Source of the DNA: an uncultured Desulfovibrio sp.
GTDB taxonomy: Bacteria; Desulfobacterota; Desulfovibrionia; Desulfovibrionales; Desulfovibrionaceae
Direction of reading: 5' to 3'
Length of the DNA: 64,000 bases
Assembly (NCBI RefSeq): GCF_902477725.1
Contig: NZ_CABSIF010000007.1
Span: 167,295 to 231,294, forward strand
The notes below the pieces were generated by a model that was not told where the DNA came from, did no database searches, and saw nothing but the letters and a program-made list of their open reading frames with translations. This document shows, piece by piece, positions 27,461 to 35,439 of this stretch. Position numbers and translations under genes: made by a program. Within the stretch, counting starts at the first letter, position 1, and each line of letters opens with the position of its first letter.

Positions 27461-30006
27461 CAGCGGTCCCGCTTTTTGCTGCCGTTGCCCGCGCTGCGCC
27501 CGCGCGCGCCAGAACCGGTGCTACCGCCCTTGCCCTGGCCTCCAGTCTTGGGGCCTCGCTTTGGCCCCCCCTCGCTGCGGCGGGCCTTGCCCTTTGCTCC
27601 ACCCTTGCCCCCGCTCTTGCTGGACTCGTCACCAGGCGAGGTGATCTTCCAGCCGGAGCGCGAACCGCCGGAACGGCTTGTACGTCCCGGTTTTGCGTCG
27701 CCCTTGTGAGCAGGTTTGCGGGATGTTTTGCCCCTGCCGCGCCAGTTGCCCTGCGCCGCCTTGGGCAGTTCCAGCGGCATGAGCCGGATTTCAAGCCGCC
27801 CCATATTCACTTCCGTCAGCGCGACTTCAAGGCTCTGTCCCATGCGCCACATGACGCCGGAGCGCTGGCCCACAAGGCTCATGGTGCGGGGGTCAAAGTC
27901 GTACCAGTCATCCCCGAGGTCATCAATGCGGATCATGCCTTCCACAGGCATGTCGGCCAGTTCCACAAAAATGCCAAAGTCCGTGACCCCGGCCACCATG
28001 CCCTTGAAGTGTTCGCCCACGCGGGGCAGCAGGGCAAGGCAGCCCATGCGGCGATCCATCTCGCGTTCGCAGGCCATGGCCGCGCGTTCGCGCCTGTTGA
28101 TCTGGTCGCTGATGCGCAGCAGCTTCTGACCTGCGGCCAACGCGCCCACGCCGATGCCCATGGCTGTTTTGAGCGCCCGGTGGGTCAGCAGGTCCGCATA
28201 GCGGCGGATGGGCGAGGTAAAGTGGCAGTAGGCCTGCGAAGCAAGGCCAAAATGTCCTTCGTTGAAAGGCTGATAGCGCGCCTGCGGCATGGCCCGCAGA
28301 CAGAGGCGGTTGACCAAAAACTCCTGATCCGTGCCCTGCACGCGGGCAAGAATGCCCTGCATGGCTGCGGCTTCCGGCCGGGGGGGCAGGTCTTCCATAC
28401 CCACGCCCGCGAGGGTGTCAAAAAGGCTTTCCAGCCGTTCCGGGTCGGGCAGGGGATGCACTCGGTAAAGAAAGGGCATGCCCACATCGCCCAGGTGGCG
28501 AGCCACGGCCTCGTTGGCCGCGATCATGAATTCCTCAATGAGGCGGTGGGCATCGTGCCGCTGGCGATGCCCGATCCAGACAACGCGCCCGGCTTCGTCC
28601 AGGCGGCTGTCTGCTTCGGGCAGGTCAAAATCAAGGCTGCCGCGCTGGCGGCGGGCATCACGCAGGGCCGCATACAGGGCAAAGGCCCTTTGCAGCATGG
28701 TGATAACTTCTTCACCGCGCGGGTTTTCGCGCAGGGCGGCAAGGGCTGCGGCATCGTTGTCGAGCATGCAGGCCTTGACCTGATCGTAGGTCAGCCGCGC
28801 CGCAGAGCGCATGACCACCTGAGCAAAGCGCGGTGTGCCGGGCTTGCCCTGTGCGGAAAAGGGAATTTCCGCCAGCATGGCGAGGCGGTCTTCGTCCGGG
28901 CGCAGACTGCACAGACCGTTGGAAAGAGCCTCCGGCAACATGGGTTCCACGGATTTGGGGAAATACCAGGAGTTGCCGCGCGAGAGGGCCTCCGCATCCA
29001 GCGCTCCGGTGCTGCCGTTGCCGCGGGGGCGCACGTAGTGGCTCACATCGGCAATGGCCACGCGCAGCAGCCAGCCGCCGCCAGGGCGGTCTTCGACCTC
29101 CACTGCATCGTCAAAATCACGGGCATCCGCGCCGTCAATGGTCACAAGGGGCAGGCCGCGCACGTCTTCGCGGTTGTGCATGTCTTCAGGCGTGGGGCCA
29201 CTGGGCAGGTGCTGGGCCTCAGCCAGCACCCCGGCAGGAAAGTCGCGCGGAACCTCGTGGTTGAGCTTGACCAGTTCTTCCTGCACGGCCACATCGTCCT
29301 CGCGCCCGTAGTCGCCCACAATGCGGGCTGTCCAAAGGTCGGAGGCAAGGCGCTGCACCGGGGCCAGCAATACCAGAGTGCCAGGCTCGGGGGGCGTTTC
29401 GCCAGCAGCCAGCTCCACGCTGAAATTGACGGAGAGGCGCGCGTCCGCCGGACGGCAGAAAAGTGTATTCCCTGTGCGGTGGGCCGCATGGGCGGGGATT
29501 TCCTTGAGGCCGCGTTCCACAACTTCAACAATGCGTCCTTCGGGGGATGGGCCGCGCGATGCACCGGGGGAGAGCGCCACGCGCACAATATCCTGATGCC
29601 AGGCTTCGCCGGTCAGCGCCGCGGGGATATACACATCGCGCGCGCCGGTAAATTCCAGCTGGCTGTCGCGGTTGTTTTCACCCTCGGCAACTGGCCGCAT
29701 GGGCGTAACAAAGCCCCCGCCGTCGCGCAGCGAACTGAAGCGGCCCGTAATATGTTTGAGGGCTTCTGGGCGTGCCCAAAGGCCGCCCCGCAGCCGCAGC
29801 AGGCGGCCCTGTTCGGCCAGTGTTGTCAGAGCGGCTTCAAGGTCGCCCTTGGCGCGGCGGGCAAGGCCCAGCACACGCAAAAGACCGTCCACGCGCATGG
29901 GGCGCGACTGGGCGGAAAAGGCCTCCAGCAGTTCCTCTCGCGAGGGAAAGCCGGGGGTATGGGAGGGAGCGCCGGGCACTCCGCGTTGGAAATTTTTCTT
30001 TTTCAT
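27460..30006 (-). CDS. rnr: Ribonuclease R
   Basis: 848 residues. Processive 3'-5' exoribonuclease that degrades structured RNA. Start MKKKNFQRG at 30006; ten further in-frame codons upstream look non-coding. Domains: N-terminal winged helix (about 20-75), cold-shock domains, the RNB catalytic domain with TIDGADARDFDDAVEVE (about 285-300; Asp cluster that holds Mg2+), SVEPMLPEALSNGLCSLRPDEDRLAM, an S1 domain (about 640-720), and a K/R/G/S-rich C-terminal tail (about 745-848) typical of RNase R. It starts an operon with murJ. An equally long frame on the opposite strand is only codon-bias shadow. Confidence 0.94.
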   Translation of the reverse strand: MKKKNFQRGVPGAPSHTPGFPSREELLEAFSAQSRPMRVDGLLRVLGLARRAKGDLEAALTTLAEQGRLLRLRGGLWARPEALKHITGRFSSLRDGGGFVTPMRPVAEGENNRDSQLEFTGARDVYIPAALTGEAWHQDIVRVALSPGASRGPSPEGRIVEVVERGLKEIPAHAAHRTGNTLFCRPADARLSVNFSVELAAGETPPEPGTLVLLAPVQRLASDLWTARIVGDYGREDDVAVQEELVKLNHEVPRDFPAGVLAEAQHLPSGPTPEDMHNREDVRGLPLVTIDGADARDFDDAVEVEDRPGGGWLLRVAIADVSHYVRPRGNGSTGALDAEALSRGNSWYFPKSVEPMLPEALSNGLCSLRPDEDRLAMLAEIPFSAQGKPGTPRFAQVVMRSAARLTYDQVKACMLDNDAAALAALRENPRGEEVITMLQRAFALYAALRDARRQRGSLDFDLPEADSRLDEAGRVVWIGHRQRHDAHRLIEEFMIAANEAVARHLGDVGMPFLYRVHPLPDPERLESLFDTLAGVGMEDLPPRPEAAAMQGILARVQGTDQEFLVNRLCLRAMPQARYQPFNEGHFGLASQAYCHFTSPIRRYADLLTHRALKTAMGIGVGALAAGQKLLRISDQINRRERAAMACEREMDRRMGCLALLPRVGEHFKGMVAGVTDFGIFVELADMPVEGMIRIDDLGDDWYDFDPRTMSLVGQRSGVMWRMGQSLEVALTEVNMGRLEIRLMPLELPKAAQGNWRGRGKTSRKPAHKGDAKPGRTSRSGGSRSGWKITSPGDESSKSGGKGGAKGKARRSEGGPKRGPKTGGQGKGGSTGSGARGRSAGNGSKKRDR

Positions 30007-30096
30007 AGGGTTCCGTAGTGCGAAAGAAGGGGGCAAAAGGCATGGCCTTTCGCCCCCGATCGCACAAATTTCAGGCTGCGTTGGCGCAGTACCGCA

Positions 30097-30801
30097 TCAC
30101 TCGCGGTTGCCGCCGAACAGGCGCAGCATCATGAGGAAAAGGTTGATGAAGTCGAGGTAGAGCGTCAGCGCGCCAAGGATGGCGCCACGGCGCACGGCGG
30201 TACCGTCTTCCATGGGGGCGTTTTCGCCGAACCGGCGCAGCTTCTGCGTGTCATAGGCGGTCAGGCCAGTGAAGATCAGCACGCCAAGGCAGCTGATGAT
30301 GAAGTCCATCATGCTGTTCTTGAGGAAGATATTCACCAGCGAGGCAATGACAATGCCGATGAGGCCCATGAACAAAAAGCTGCCCATGGACGTGAGGTCG
30401 CGCTTGGTGACAGTGCCGTAGACCGACATGGCAAGGAAGGTGCCGGTGGTTACCAGAAACGCGTTGGCGATGGACGCAATGGGGTACACTACAAAGATGG
30501 ACGAAAGCGTTGCGCCCGTAACAGCGGAATACAACAGAAACAGACCCGTGGCCGTGCCGCCGGACATTTTGTGAACCGCCGCCGAAAGGGCGATGACAAG
30601 ACCGAACTGGGCCACCAGCATGAGAATAAGCACAATGGTGTTGCCAAAAATGGCCGCCTGCACGGCAGGCGAACTGGCAACGGCGTAGGCCACGACAGTG
30701 GTTACTGCCAGACCGGCCGTCATCCACTGATAGACCTGACGCATGTAAAGGGAAGCAACGCTGGTAGCGGCGCTTTGAGCAACACTGCGGCTGTATGACA
30801 T
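30097..30801 (-). CDS. Bax inhibitor-1/YccA family membrane protein
   Basis: 234 residues, seven membrane helices. The BI-1 core is recognisable in YMRQVYQWMTAGLAVT, AVTGATLSSIFVVY and the C-terminal TAYDTQKLRRFGEN and GALTLYLDFINLFLMMLRLFG. Bacterial members such as YccA/YbhL are inner-membrane proteins that modulate FtsH or leak Ca2+. GGAGG lies eight bases before the start. It is the first gene of a leftward group ahead of rnr (90-base gap). Confidence 0.92.
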   Translation of the reverse strand: MSYSRSVAQSAATSVASLYMRQVYQWMTAGLAVTTVVAYAVASSPAVQAAIFGNTIVLILMLVAQFGLVIALSAAVHKMSGGTATGLFLLYSAVTGATLSSIFVVYPIASIANAFLVTTGTFLAMSVYGTVTKRDLTSMGSFLFMGLIGIVIASLVNIFLKNSMMDFIISCLGVLIFTGLTAYDTQKLRRFGENAPMEDGTAVRRGAILGALTLYLDFINLFLMMLRLFGGNRE

Positions 30802-31112
30802 TATATCCTCCGAAAAGCAGTTGAAGGCGCTCAGTCCGTTCGGCGGCTACGGCTCCGTGCCGCAGTGCCGTCGGGCGGGCTTGAAGTTTGTCTTCTGAGT
30901 TCAAGTATAATAACGGCAGCGGCATTTAGCAAGGGCCGGAAGGGGAAAGTTCGGCGCTGGCGGCTGCGCACAGCATGGCTGGAGCTTGTGGGACTCGGGT
31001 TGAGGCTGGCCCTGGTGCAGTCCGCCTGGCCGCGCTTGCTGCGTGTAAAGCAGCGTGCTACCTTGCGGCCTGCCGGGGTAGACCCGGCACATCATATTGC
31101 GAGGAGTAATCC
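30802..31112. other. Divergent intergenic region
   Basis: 311 bases between the BI-1 gene and the cyclophilin gene. TTGAAG (30881-30886) and TATAAT (30906-30911) are good boxes for the rightward gene but are 19 bases apart. I see no repeat or RNA gene. Confidence 0.35.
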
Positions 31113-31709
31113 ATGAAATCAATTCGTGTTTTTTTTCGTGCAGTTACACTGACTCTTTGCCTCGGTGGCATGCTTGCCCTGGCAGGGCAGGCGCAGGCTG
31201 CTGATCCTGATCCGGCTGTGAAGCTTGAAACCAACCTTGGCGACATTGTGGTGCGCCTTGATGCCCGCAAAGCCCCCATCAGCACGGCCAATTTTGTGCA
31301 GTACGTCAAATCCGGTTTTTATGACGGCACGGTGTTTCACCGCGTTATCAAGAATTTCATGATCCAGGGCGGCGGCTTTACCCCCGACCTGAAGCAGAAG
31401 TCTGCCCGCGCCTCCATCCGTAATGAAGCAGACAATGGCCTCAAGAACAAAAAGTACACCATCGCCATGGCCCGCACCAGCGAGCCGCATTCGGCATCTG
31501 CGCAGTTCTTTATCAACACCAAGGATAACGACTTCCTCGACTTCAAGAGCCAGACGCCGCAGGGCTGGGGCTATGCCGTGTTTGGCAAGGTCATCAAGGG
31601 GCAGGAAGTGGTAGACAAGATCGCCGCCGTGCAGACCGGCAAGAAGGGCTACTACGACGACGTGCCCATGGAAAGCGTGATTATCAAGAAGGCCGTTATC
31701 GTGGAATAA
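31113..31709 (+). CDS. Periplasmic peptidyl-prolyl cis-trans isomerase, cyclophilin type
   Basis: 198 residues. Sec signal peptide (residues 1-29, cleavage after AQA). The single cyclophilin domain has VKLETNLGDIVVRLD, VFHRVIKNFMIQGGGF (catalytic Arg in FHRVI) and SASAQFFIN (substrate pocket). It catalyses proline isomerisation in periplasmic protein folding (PpiA type). GGAG lies seven bases before the ATG. It is followed by a clear terminator, so it is monocistronic. Confidence 0.93.
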   Translation: MKSIRVFFRAVTLTLCLGGMLALAGQAQAADPDPAVKLETNLGDIVVRLDARKAPISTANFVQYVKSGFYDGTVFHRVIKNFMIQGGGFTPDLKQKSARASIRNEADNGLKNKKYTIAMARTSEPHSASAQFFINTKDNDFLDFKSQTPQGWGYAVFGKVIKGQEVVDKIAAVQTGKKGYYDDVPMESVIIKKAVIVE

Positions 31710-31754
31710 AGCGCAAAAGAAAATTATGCGGCGGCGCTGCCGGCCGTGTGCAGA

Positions 31755-31784
31755 CGGAGGGTTCGTTGAGCCCTCCGTTTTTTT
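31755..31784 (+). terminator. Terminator after the cyclophilin gene
   Basis: CGGAGGG (31755-31761), ten-base loop, CCCTCCG (31771-31777), seven T (31778-31784). It overlaps the end of the leftward HxlR gene. Confidence 0.8.
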
Positions 31785-32172
31785 ACAGGTCAGCGTCATT
31801 GGTGTCGCCGTGGTCAGACTCAGTCTGGCTACGGCTTTTTTCATACATGCTGCCCCAGGTTTTCAGCGATTCCATGATGGGCACAAGCGATACGCCCAAC
31901 GGCGTGAGCGAATAATCCACGCGCGGCGGCACCGTGCCGTAGACCTTGCGGTGTACAAGGCCGTCTTCTTCCAGTTCGCGCAACTGGCGCACCAGCATGC
32001 GCTCGCTGATCTCCGGCAGGGCTCGCCGCAACTGGCTGAAACGGATAACTTCCTGCAATGAAAGAAAATAAATAACCAGCAATTTCCACTTGCCGCCAAT
32101 GAGCTGCAAGGTCAGTTCAAAATGGCAACGGTAATTGCCCTGTACGGGCGGGCAAATGTCGGGAGTGTCCAT
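31783..32172 (-). CDS. HxlR-family transcriptional regulator
   Basis: 129 residues, a single winged helix-turn-helix. Family motifs: LQLIGGKWKLLVIYFL, RFSQLRRALPEISERMLVRQLRELEEDGLV, then YSLTPLGVSL. Cys7 in the N-terminal arm (DICPP) occupies the place used for redox or quinone sensing in several family members, and Cys16 is nearby. It is divergent from a flavoprotein gene, the usual arrangement for this family, so it probably controls that gene and itself. Confidence 0.9.
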   Translation of the reverse strand: MDTPDICPPVQGNYRCHFELTLQLIGGKWKLLVIYFLSLQEVIRFSQLRRALPEISERMLVRQLRELEEDGLVHRKVYGTVPPRVDYSLTPLGVSLVPIMESLKTWGSMYEKSRSQTESDHGDTNDADL

Positions 32173-32198
32173 ACGCTTTCCTGTTCAAAACTATACTA

Positions 32199-32247
32199 TT
32201 TGTCAGTACCTGTTATTGGCGTCATTATATGAATTTTTTGTCAGTAC
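32199..32247. promoter_or_regulatory. Direct repeats, probable HxlR operators
   Basis: TTTGTCAGTAC occurs exactly twice, at 32199-32209 and 32237-32247, 38 bases apart. The second copy abuts the -35 of the flavoprotein promoter: TTCAAC 32248-32253, 16 bases, TAGTAT 32270-32275. The first copy is preceded by TACTAT, giving a short TACT...AGTA dyad. Confidence 0.5.
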
Positions 32248-32306
32248 TTCAACTTTTGCAGATTAGGCATAGTATGGGTGCAAATCTAGCACTCAGGAGA
32301 ATCATC

Positions 32307-32906
32307 ATGAAAGTACTGGCCATAAACGGAAGCCCCAGAAAAAACGGCAATACGGCTCTTTTGCTGCATGAGGCCCTTGTGCCCCTGCGCGAGGCGGGTT
32401 GGGAAGTGGAAACTGTGCAGTTGGGCGGCAAGAAGATTCAGGGCTGCCGTGGTTGCGAAAAATGTGCGGAACTCAAAAACGGGCGCTGCGTTTTTGACAA
32501 CGACATGCTCAACGAACTGCTGCAAAAAATGCTGGCAGCGGACGCCATGATCCTGGGTACGCCCTGTTATTTCACGGATATGTCTTCGGAACTGAAAGCG
32601 CTGGTGGATAGAGCCGGATTTGTGGCCTATGTGAACGGCGGTCTTTTTCAGGGCAAGATTGGCGCGGCAGTAGTGGCTGCGGGGCGCGCCGGGGCCACCC
32701 ATGCCTATGACAGCATCAACCATATGTTTCTGATGTCCAAGATGCTGGTTCCCGGTTCGACCTACTGGAACGTGGGCTTCGGCCATGCGGAGGGGGATGC
32801 GGCAAAGGACGCCTTTGCCCTGGAAAATATGCGGCATCTGGGCAGAGCCATTGACTGGCTGGGCAAGGCCGTGGTTCCGCATATGGCGGAATACCCCGCC
32901 GCATAG
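32307..32906 (+). CDS. Flavodoxin-like NAD(P)H-dependent FMN oxidoreductase
   Basis: 199 residues. The ATG at 32307 has AGGAG eight bases upstream. The flavodoxin fold starts MKVLAINGSPRKNGNT (FMN phosphate loop, residues 8-16), then TPCYFTDMSSELKALVDR. The GCRGCEKCAELKNGRC segment (about 46-61) is the Cys pattern of iron-sulfur flavoproteins, although the spacing here may be only redox Cys. It probably reduces quinones, nitro compounds or metals. Divergent HxlR and shared operators suggest induction by an electrophile. Confidence 0.87.
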   Translation: MKVLAINGSPRKNGNTALLLHEALVPLREAGWEVETVQLGGKKIQGCRGCEKCAELKNGRCVFDNDMLNELLQKMLAADAMILGTPCYFTDMSSELKALVDRAGFVAYVNGGLFQGKIGAAVVAAGRAGATHAYDSINHMFLMSKMLVPGSTYWNVGFGHAEGDAAKDAFALENMRHLGRAIDWLGKAVVPHMAEYPAA

Positions 32907-32982
32907 ACGGCAGGCCCAGCGCGTGGGCGAGAGGAAATCAGGCGGGCAGGGAAAACTGCTGAGATACGGACTTTGGTGGACT

Positions 32983-33486
32983 CTACTTGCCCGCCAGGGC
33001 GGCAAAGCGGCGCACGGTCAGGTGGCATACTGCCACAGCCAGCGCATCGGAGGTATCCAGCGCCCAGTTGGCGTTTTTGACGTTGAGCAGGCGCTGCACC
33101 ATAAAGGCCACCTGCTCCTTCTCTGCCCGGCCCGTTCCCACAAGGGATTTTTTGACAAGGGTCGGTTCATAATCGCTGATGGTGAGGCCGTGCGCCGCGC
33201 AGGCGGCCACGGCAACGCCCCGCGCCTGACCAAGCTTGAGGGCCGAAGCCGCGTTCTTGGCGGTAAAGACCTGCTCGATGGCGGCTTCTTCCGGCTTGAG
33301 GCGGGCCAGAACGCCTGAAAGCTCATGATAGATGCGGGCGAGGCGGTCAGAAAATTCTTTTCCCGCCGAGGCCGTGCGCACCACGCCGCAGTCCACCAGC
33401 TGCAACACGCCCGAAACCTCGCGCACCACGCCCCAGCCCGTGCGCTGGGAGCCGGGGTCGATGCCGATGACCGTTACAGACTGCAT
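32983..33486 (-). CDS. ruvC: Holliday junction endonuclease RuvC
   Basis: 167 residues, normal size. Cuts Holliday junctions with RuvAB. Catalytic acids are at the expected places: D10 (GIDPGSQRTGWG), E71 (AAIEQVF), D144 and D147 (WALDTSDALAVAVCH). It sits six bases after mlaE on the same strand. ruvA and ruvB are not in the window. Confidence 0.95.
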   Translation of the reverse strand: MQSVTVIGIDPGSQRTGWGVVREVSGVLQLVDCGVVRTASAGKEFSDRLARIYHELSGVLARLKPEEAAIEQVFTAKNAASALKLGQARGVAVAACAAHGLTISDYEPTLVKKSLVGTGRAEKEQVAFMVQRLLNVKNANWALDTSDALAVAVCHLTVRRFAALAGK

Positions 33487-33492
33487 GGTCTG

Positions 33493-34296
33493 TTACAGCA
33501 AAAATGAGGTAACAATGTAGTCAGCCGCAAGAATCAGCACGCAGGAAATAACCACGGCAGAGGTAGTGGCGTTGCCCACGGCCTCCGGGCCAACGCTGTC
33601 GCGCCTCTTGTTGGTGTAATAGCCCTGGCGGCAGCAGATGGTGGTCACAAGCAGACCAAAGAGCACGGCCTTGATGAAACCGCCGTTCACGTCCGTTGCC
33701 GTCACCGAGCTGGTGATGCGGTAAAAATACGCGCCTTCGTTGATGCCCAGCATGAGCACACCCGTGAGATAGCCGCCGATGATGCCGATAACGTCAAATA
33801 CCGCCGTCAGCAGCGGAAAGGCGATGAGCGAGGCCAGGAGGCGCGGGCTGACCAGATAGCCCATGGAATTGATATCCATGACGTCCAGTGCGTCAATCTG
33901 GTCGGTAATGCGCATGACGCCGATTTCTGCCGTCATGGAAGACCCGGCGCGGCCCGTGAGCATGATGGCCGTGAGCACCGGCCCAAGCTCGCGGATCAGG
34001 GTGAGCGACACGGCAGAGCCAAGCATGCCCACGGAGCCGAACTTCACCAGGGTGTAGTAGCCCTGAAGCCCCAGCACCATGCCGCAGAACACGCCGATCA
34101 GCATGATAAGAAAGAGCGATTTGGAGCCAATGACATAGAGCTGCTGCATGGTGCGCGGAAAAATCTTGGGGCTGGCAAATATCTGGGCCAGACCTCCAAA
34201 CATGAACAGTGCAGTGTTGCCAAGAGCGTCTATGCCGTTCAGGCAGGGGCGGCCTATCTTGCGCAGAAAATCGCCGAAATTTTCGGTTGCGGTCAT
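33493..34296 (-). CDS. mlaE: MlaE-type ABC transporter permease
   Basis: About 267 residues, five or six membrane helices. The signature region is LIRELGPVLTAIMLTGRAGSSMTAEIG followed by DQIDALDVM. Family members move phospholipid between the inner and outer membrane with an ATPase (MlaF) and an MCE protein (MlaD). Neither partner is adjacent here. The ATG at 34296 has GAGG nine bases upstream; an in-frame GTG at 34308 overlaps the stop of the previous gene. It is flanked by a SPOR gene and ruvC in a tight leftward run. Confidence 0.9.
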   Translation of the reverse strand: MTATENFGDFLRKIGRPCLNGIDALGNTALFMFGGLAQIFASPKIFPRTMQQLYVIGSKSLFLIMLIGVFCGMVLGLQGYYTLVKFGSVGMLGSAVSLTLIRELGPVLTAIMLTGRAGSSMTAEIGVMRITDQIDALDVMDINSMGYLVSPRLLASLIAFPLLTAVFDVIGIIGGYLTGVLMLGINEGAYFYRITSSVTATDVNGGFIKAVLFGLLVTTICCRQGYYTNKRRDSVGPEAVGNATTSAVVISCVLILAADYIVTSFLL

Positions 34297-34304
34297 GGTT
34301 TGCC

Positions 34305-35168
34305 TCACCGCCCTGATTTTTGCGGTTTGCTTGAAACAGGTTTTTGCGAAATCTGAATGGGTACGCCCAGCTTCATGTGGCGCAGGTCTTCACGCAGGTT
34401 GAATGCATCGTCTTCCGTGCCGCGAATGCTGACCATAACCAGCACGAGCTTGCCGTTTTTCTGGGTACGGGTGCGCAGCCCCTTGCCTTCAAGGCGAGTG
34501 CGCAGTTTGTCCGCGTCTTCGTCAGATTTGAATGCAGCTACCTGATATACATAATCAAACTGCGGGCCAGTCTTGGCCGGTGCGGGCTTTGCTGCCTGCG
34601 CCCCGTTTTGTGCGCTGGCCTGTCCGTTGGCTTGAGCGCCCTGGCCCTGCCCATTCTGGTTTGCGCCGGGTTTGATGCCCCAGGCCGCCAGACTGTTGCC
34701 CGAAGGCTGCGCAAAGGGATAGGCTCCCTGCGGGGATTGCTGGCCCTGTTTCCCCTGCGGCGGCTGGGCTGCTGCTTTCTGTCCCTTTTGATCCTGCCCC
34801 GGTTTGCCGGGTTGGGGCGCGCCTGCGGGCGTAGCCTGATTTTCCTCAGCGCCGGGGGCCGGATTCTGGGCATCGGCGGTTTCGGCCTGTGCCGCCGGAG
34901 CTGCCGCGTCAGGCGCGGGGGCCTCCGGGGCTGGTTTGGCCTTGGGCGCGTCCTTGGAGATCATGCTGGTCATCTGCTCCACACGCGTTTCAGGGTTTTG
35001 CCCGCGCCCGACCATGAATCCCATAAAAAATGACCAGCCCACAGCAACCGAGAGGATTGCGCCCAGCAGGGCAAGCATTGGCCCCGAAAGGCGGATGACA
35101 AAGCGGCGCTTCTCGCCAGAAGGTTGGGAAACGGCGGATTTGCGGGGTTTACGTAAGGGGGCGGCCAT
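34305..35168 (-). CDS. SPOR-domain membrane protein
   Basis: 287 residues. Basic cytosolic N-terminus, one membrane helix (about 28-52, LSGPMLALLGAILSVAVGWSFF), a long Ala/Pro/Gln-rich periplasmic linker (about 75-210), and a C-terminal SPOR domain (YVYQVAAFKSDEDADKLRTR, then LVMVSIRG). SPOR domains bind denuded peptidoglycan glycans at the division site. The GGAGG before the ATG is strong. It overlaps the possible GTG start of mlaE, which indicates an operon. Confidence 0.9.
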   Translation of the reverse strand: MAAPLRKPRKSAVSQPSGEKRRFVIRLSGPMLALLGAILSVAVGWSFFMGFMVGRGQNPETRVEQMTSMISKDAPKAKPAPEAPAPDAAAPAAQAETADAQNPAPGAEENQATPAGAPQPGKPGQDQKGQKAAAQPPQGKQGQQSPQGAYPFAQPSGNSLAAWGIKPGANQNGQGQGAQANGQASAQNGAQAAKPAPAKTGPQFDYVYQVAAFKSDEDADKLRTRLEGKGLRTRTQKNGKLVLVMVSIRGTEDDAFNLREDLRHMKLGVPIQISQKPVSSKPQKSGR

Positions 35169-35210
35169 TCATTATCCTCCGTCGTGCGGTAATCTGCGGG
35201 GTTTGGTTTA

Positions 35211-35282
35211 ACCGTTAAGGCGCGTCTTGTCCGGGGCAGGCAGAGCACACGCAAGGCCTCGTCCAAAACGCGCCTTAACGGT
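35211..35282. repeat. 15-base perfect inverted repeat enclosing 42 bases
   Basis: ACCGTTAAGGCGCGT (35211-35225) and its exact complement ACGCGCCTTAACGGT (35268-35282). Three further pairs follow after one mismatch. It lies between the SPOR gene start and argS, with no T-run. It could be a structured RNA, a small palindromic element or a processing site. Confidence 0.5.
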
Positions 35283-35439
35283 AACAGGCACAGAGCAGAT
35301 TTGTCGCACGCCGAATATTCGACGTTTATGCAAACAGCGGGGATGGTTCTGCGGGAGTGGCCCCACAGGGGCCATCTGGCAGGATCGAACCGACGCTGTT
35401 TCCGTTCGAGAACAGTTCAAAATCCAGTTTAGACGAATG

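Noticed and set aside
27442..30018. An 858-codon rightward frame opposite ribonuclease R
   Set aside because: Same length as rnr and antisense to it; the protein is His/Ala/Gly-rich with no domain. It is a shadow of high GC at third codon positions.
35340..35420. A tRNA-like T-arm (GGTTCGATCC type) on the minus strand
   Set aside because: No acceptor stem, D arm or CCA could be assembled around it.
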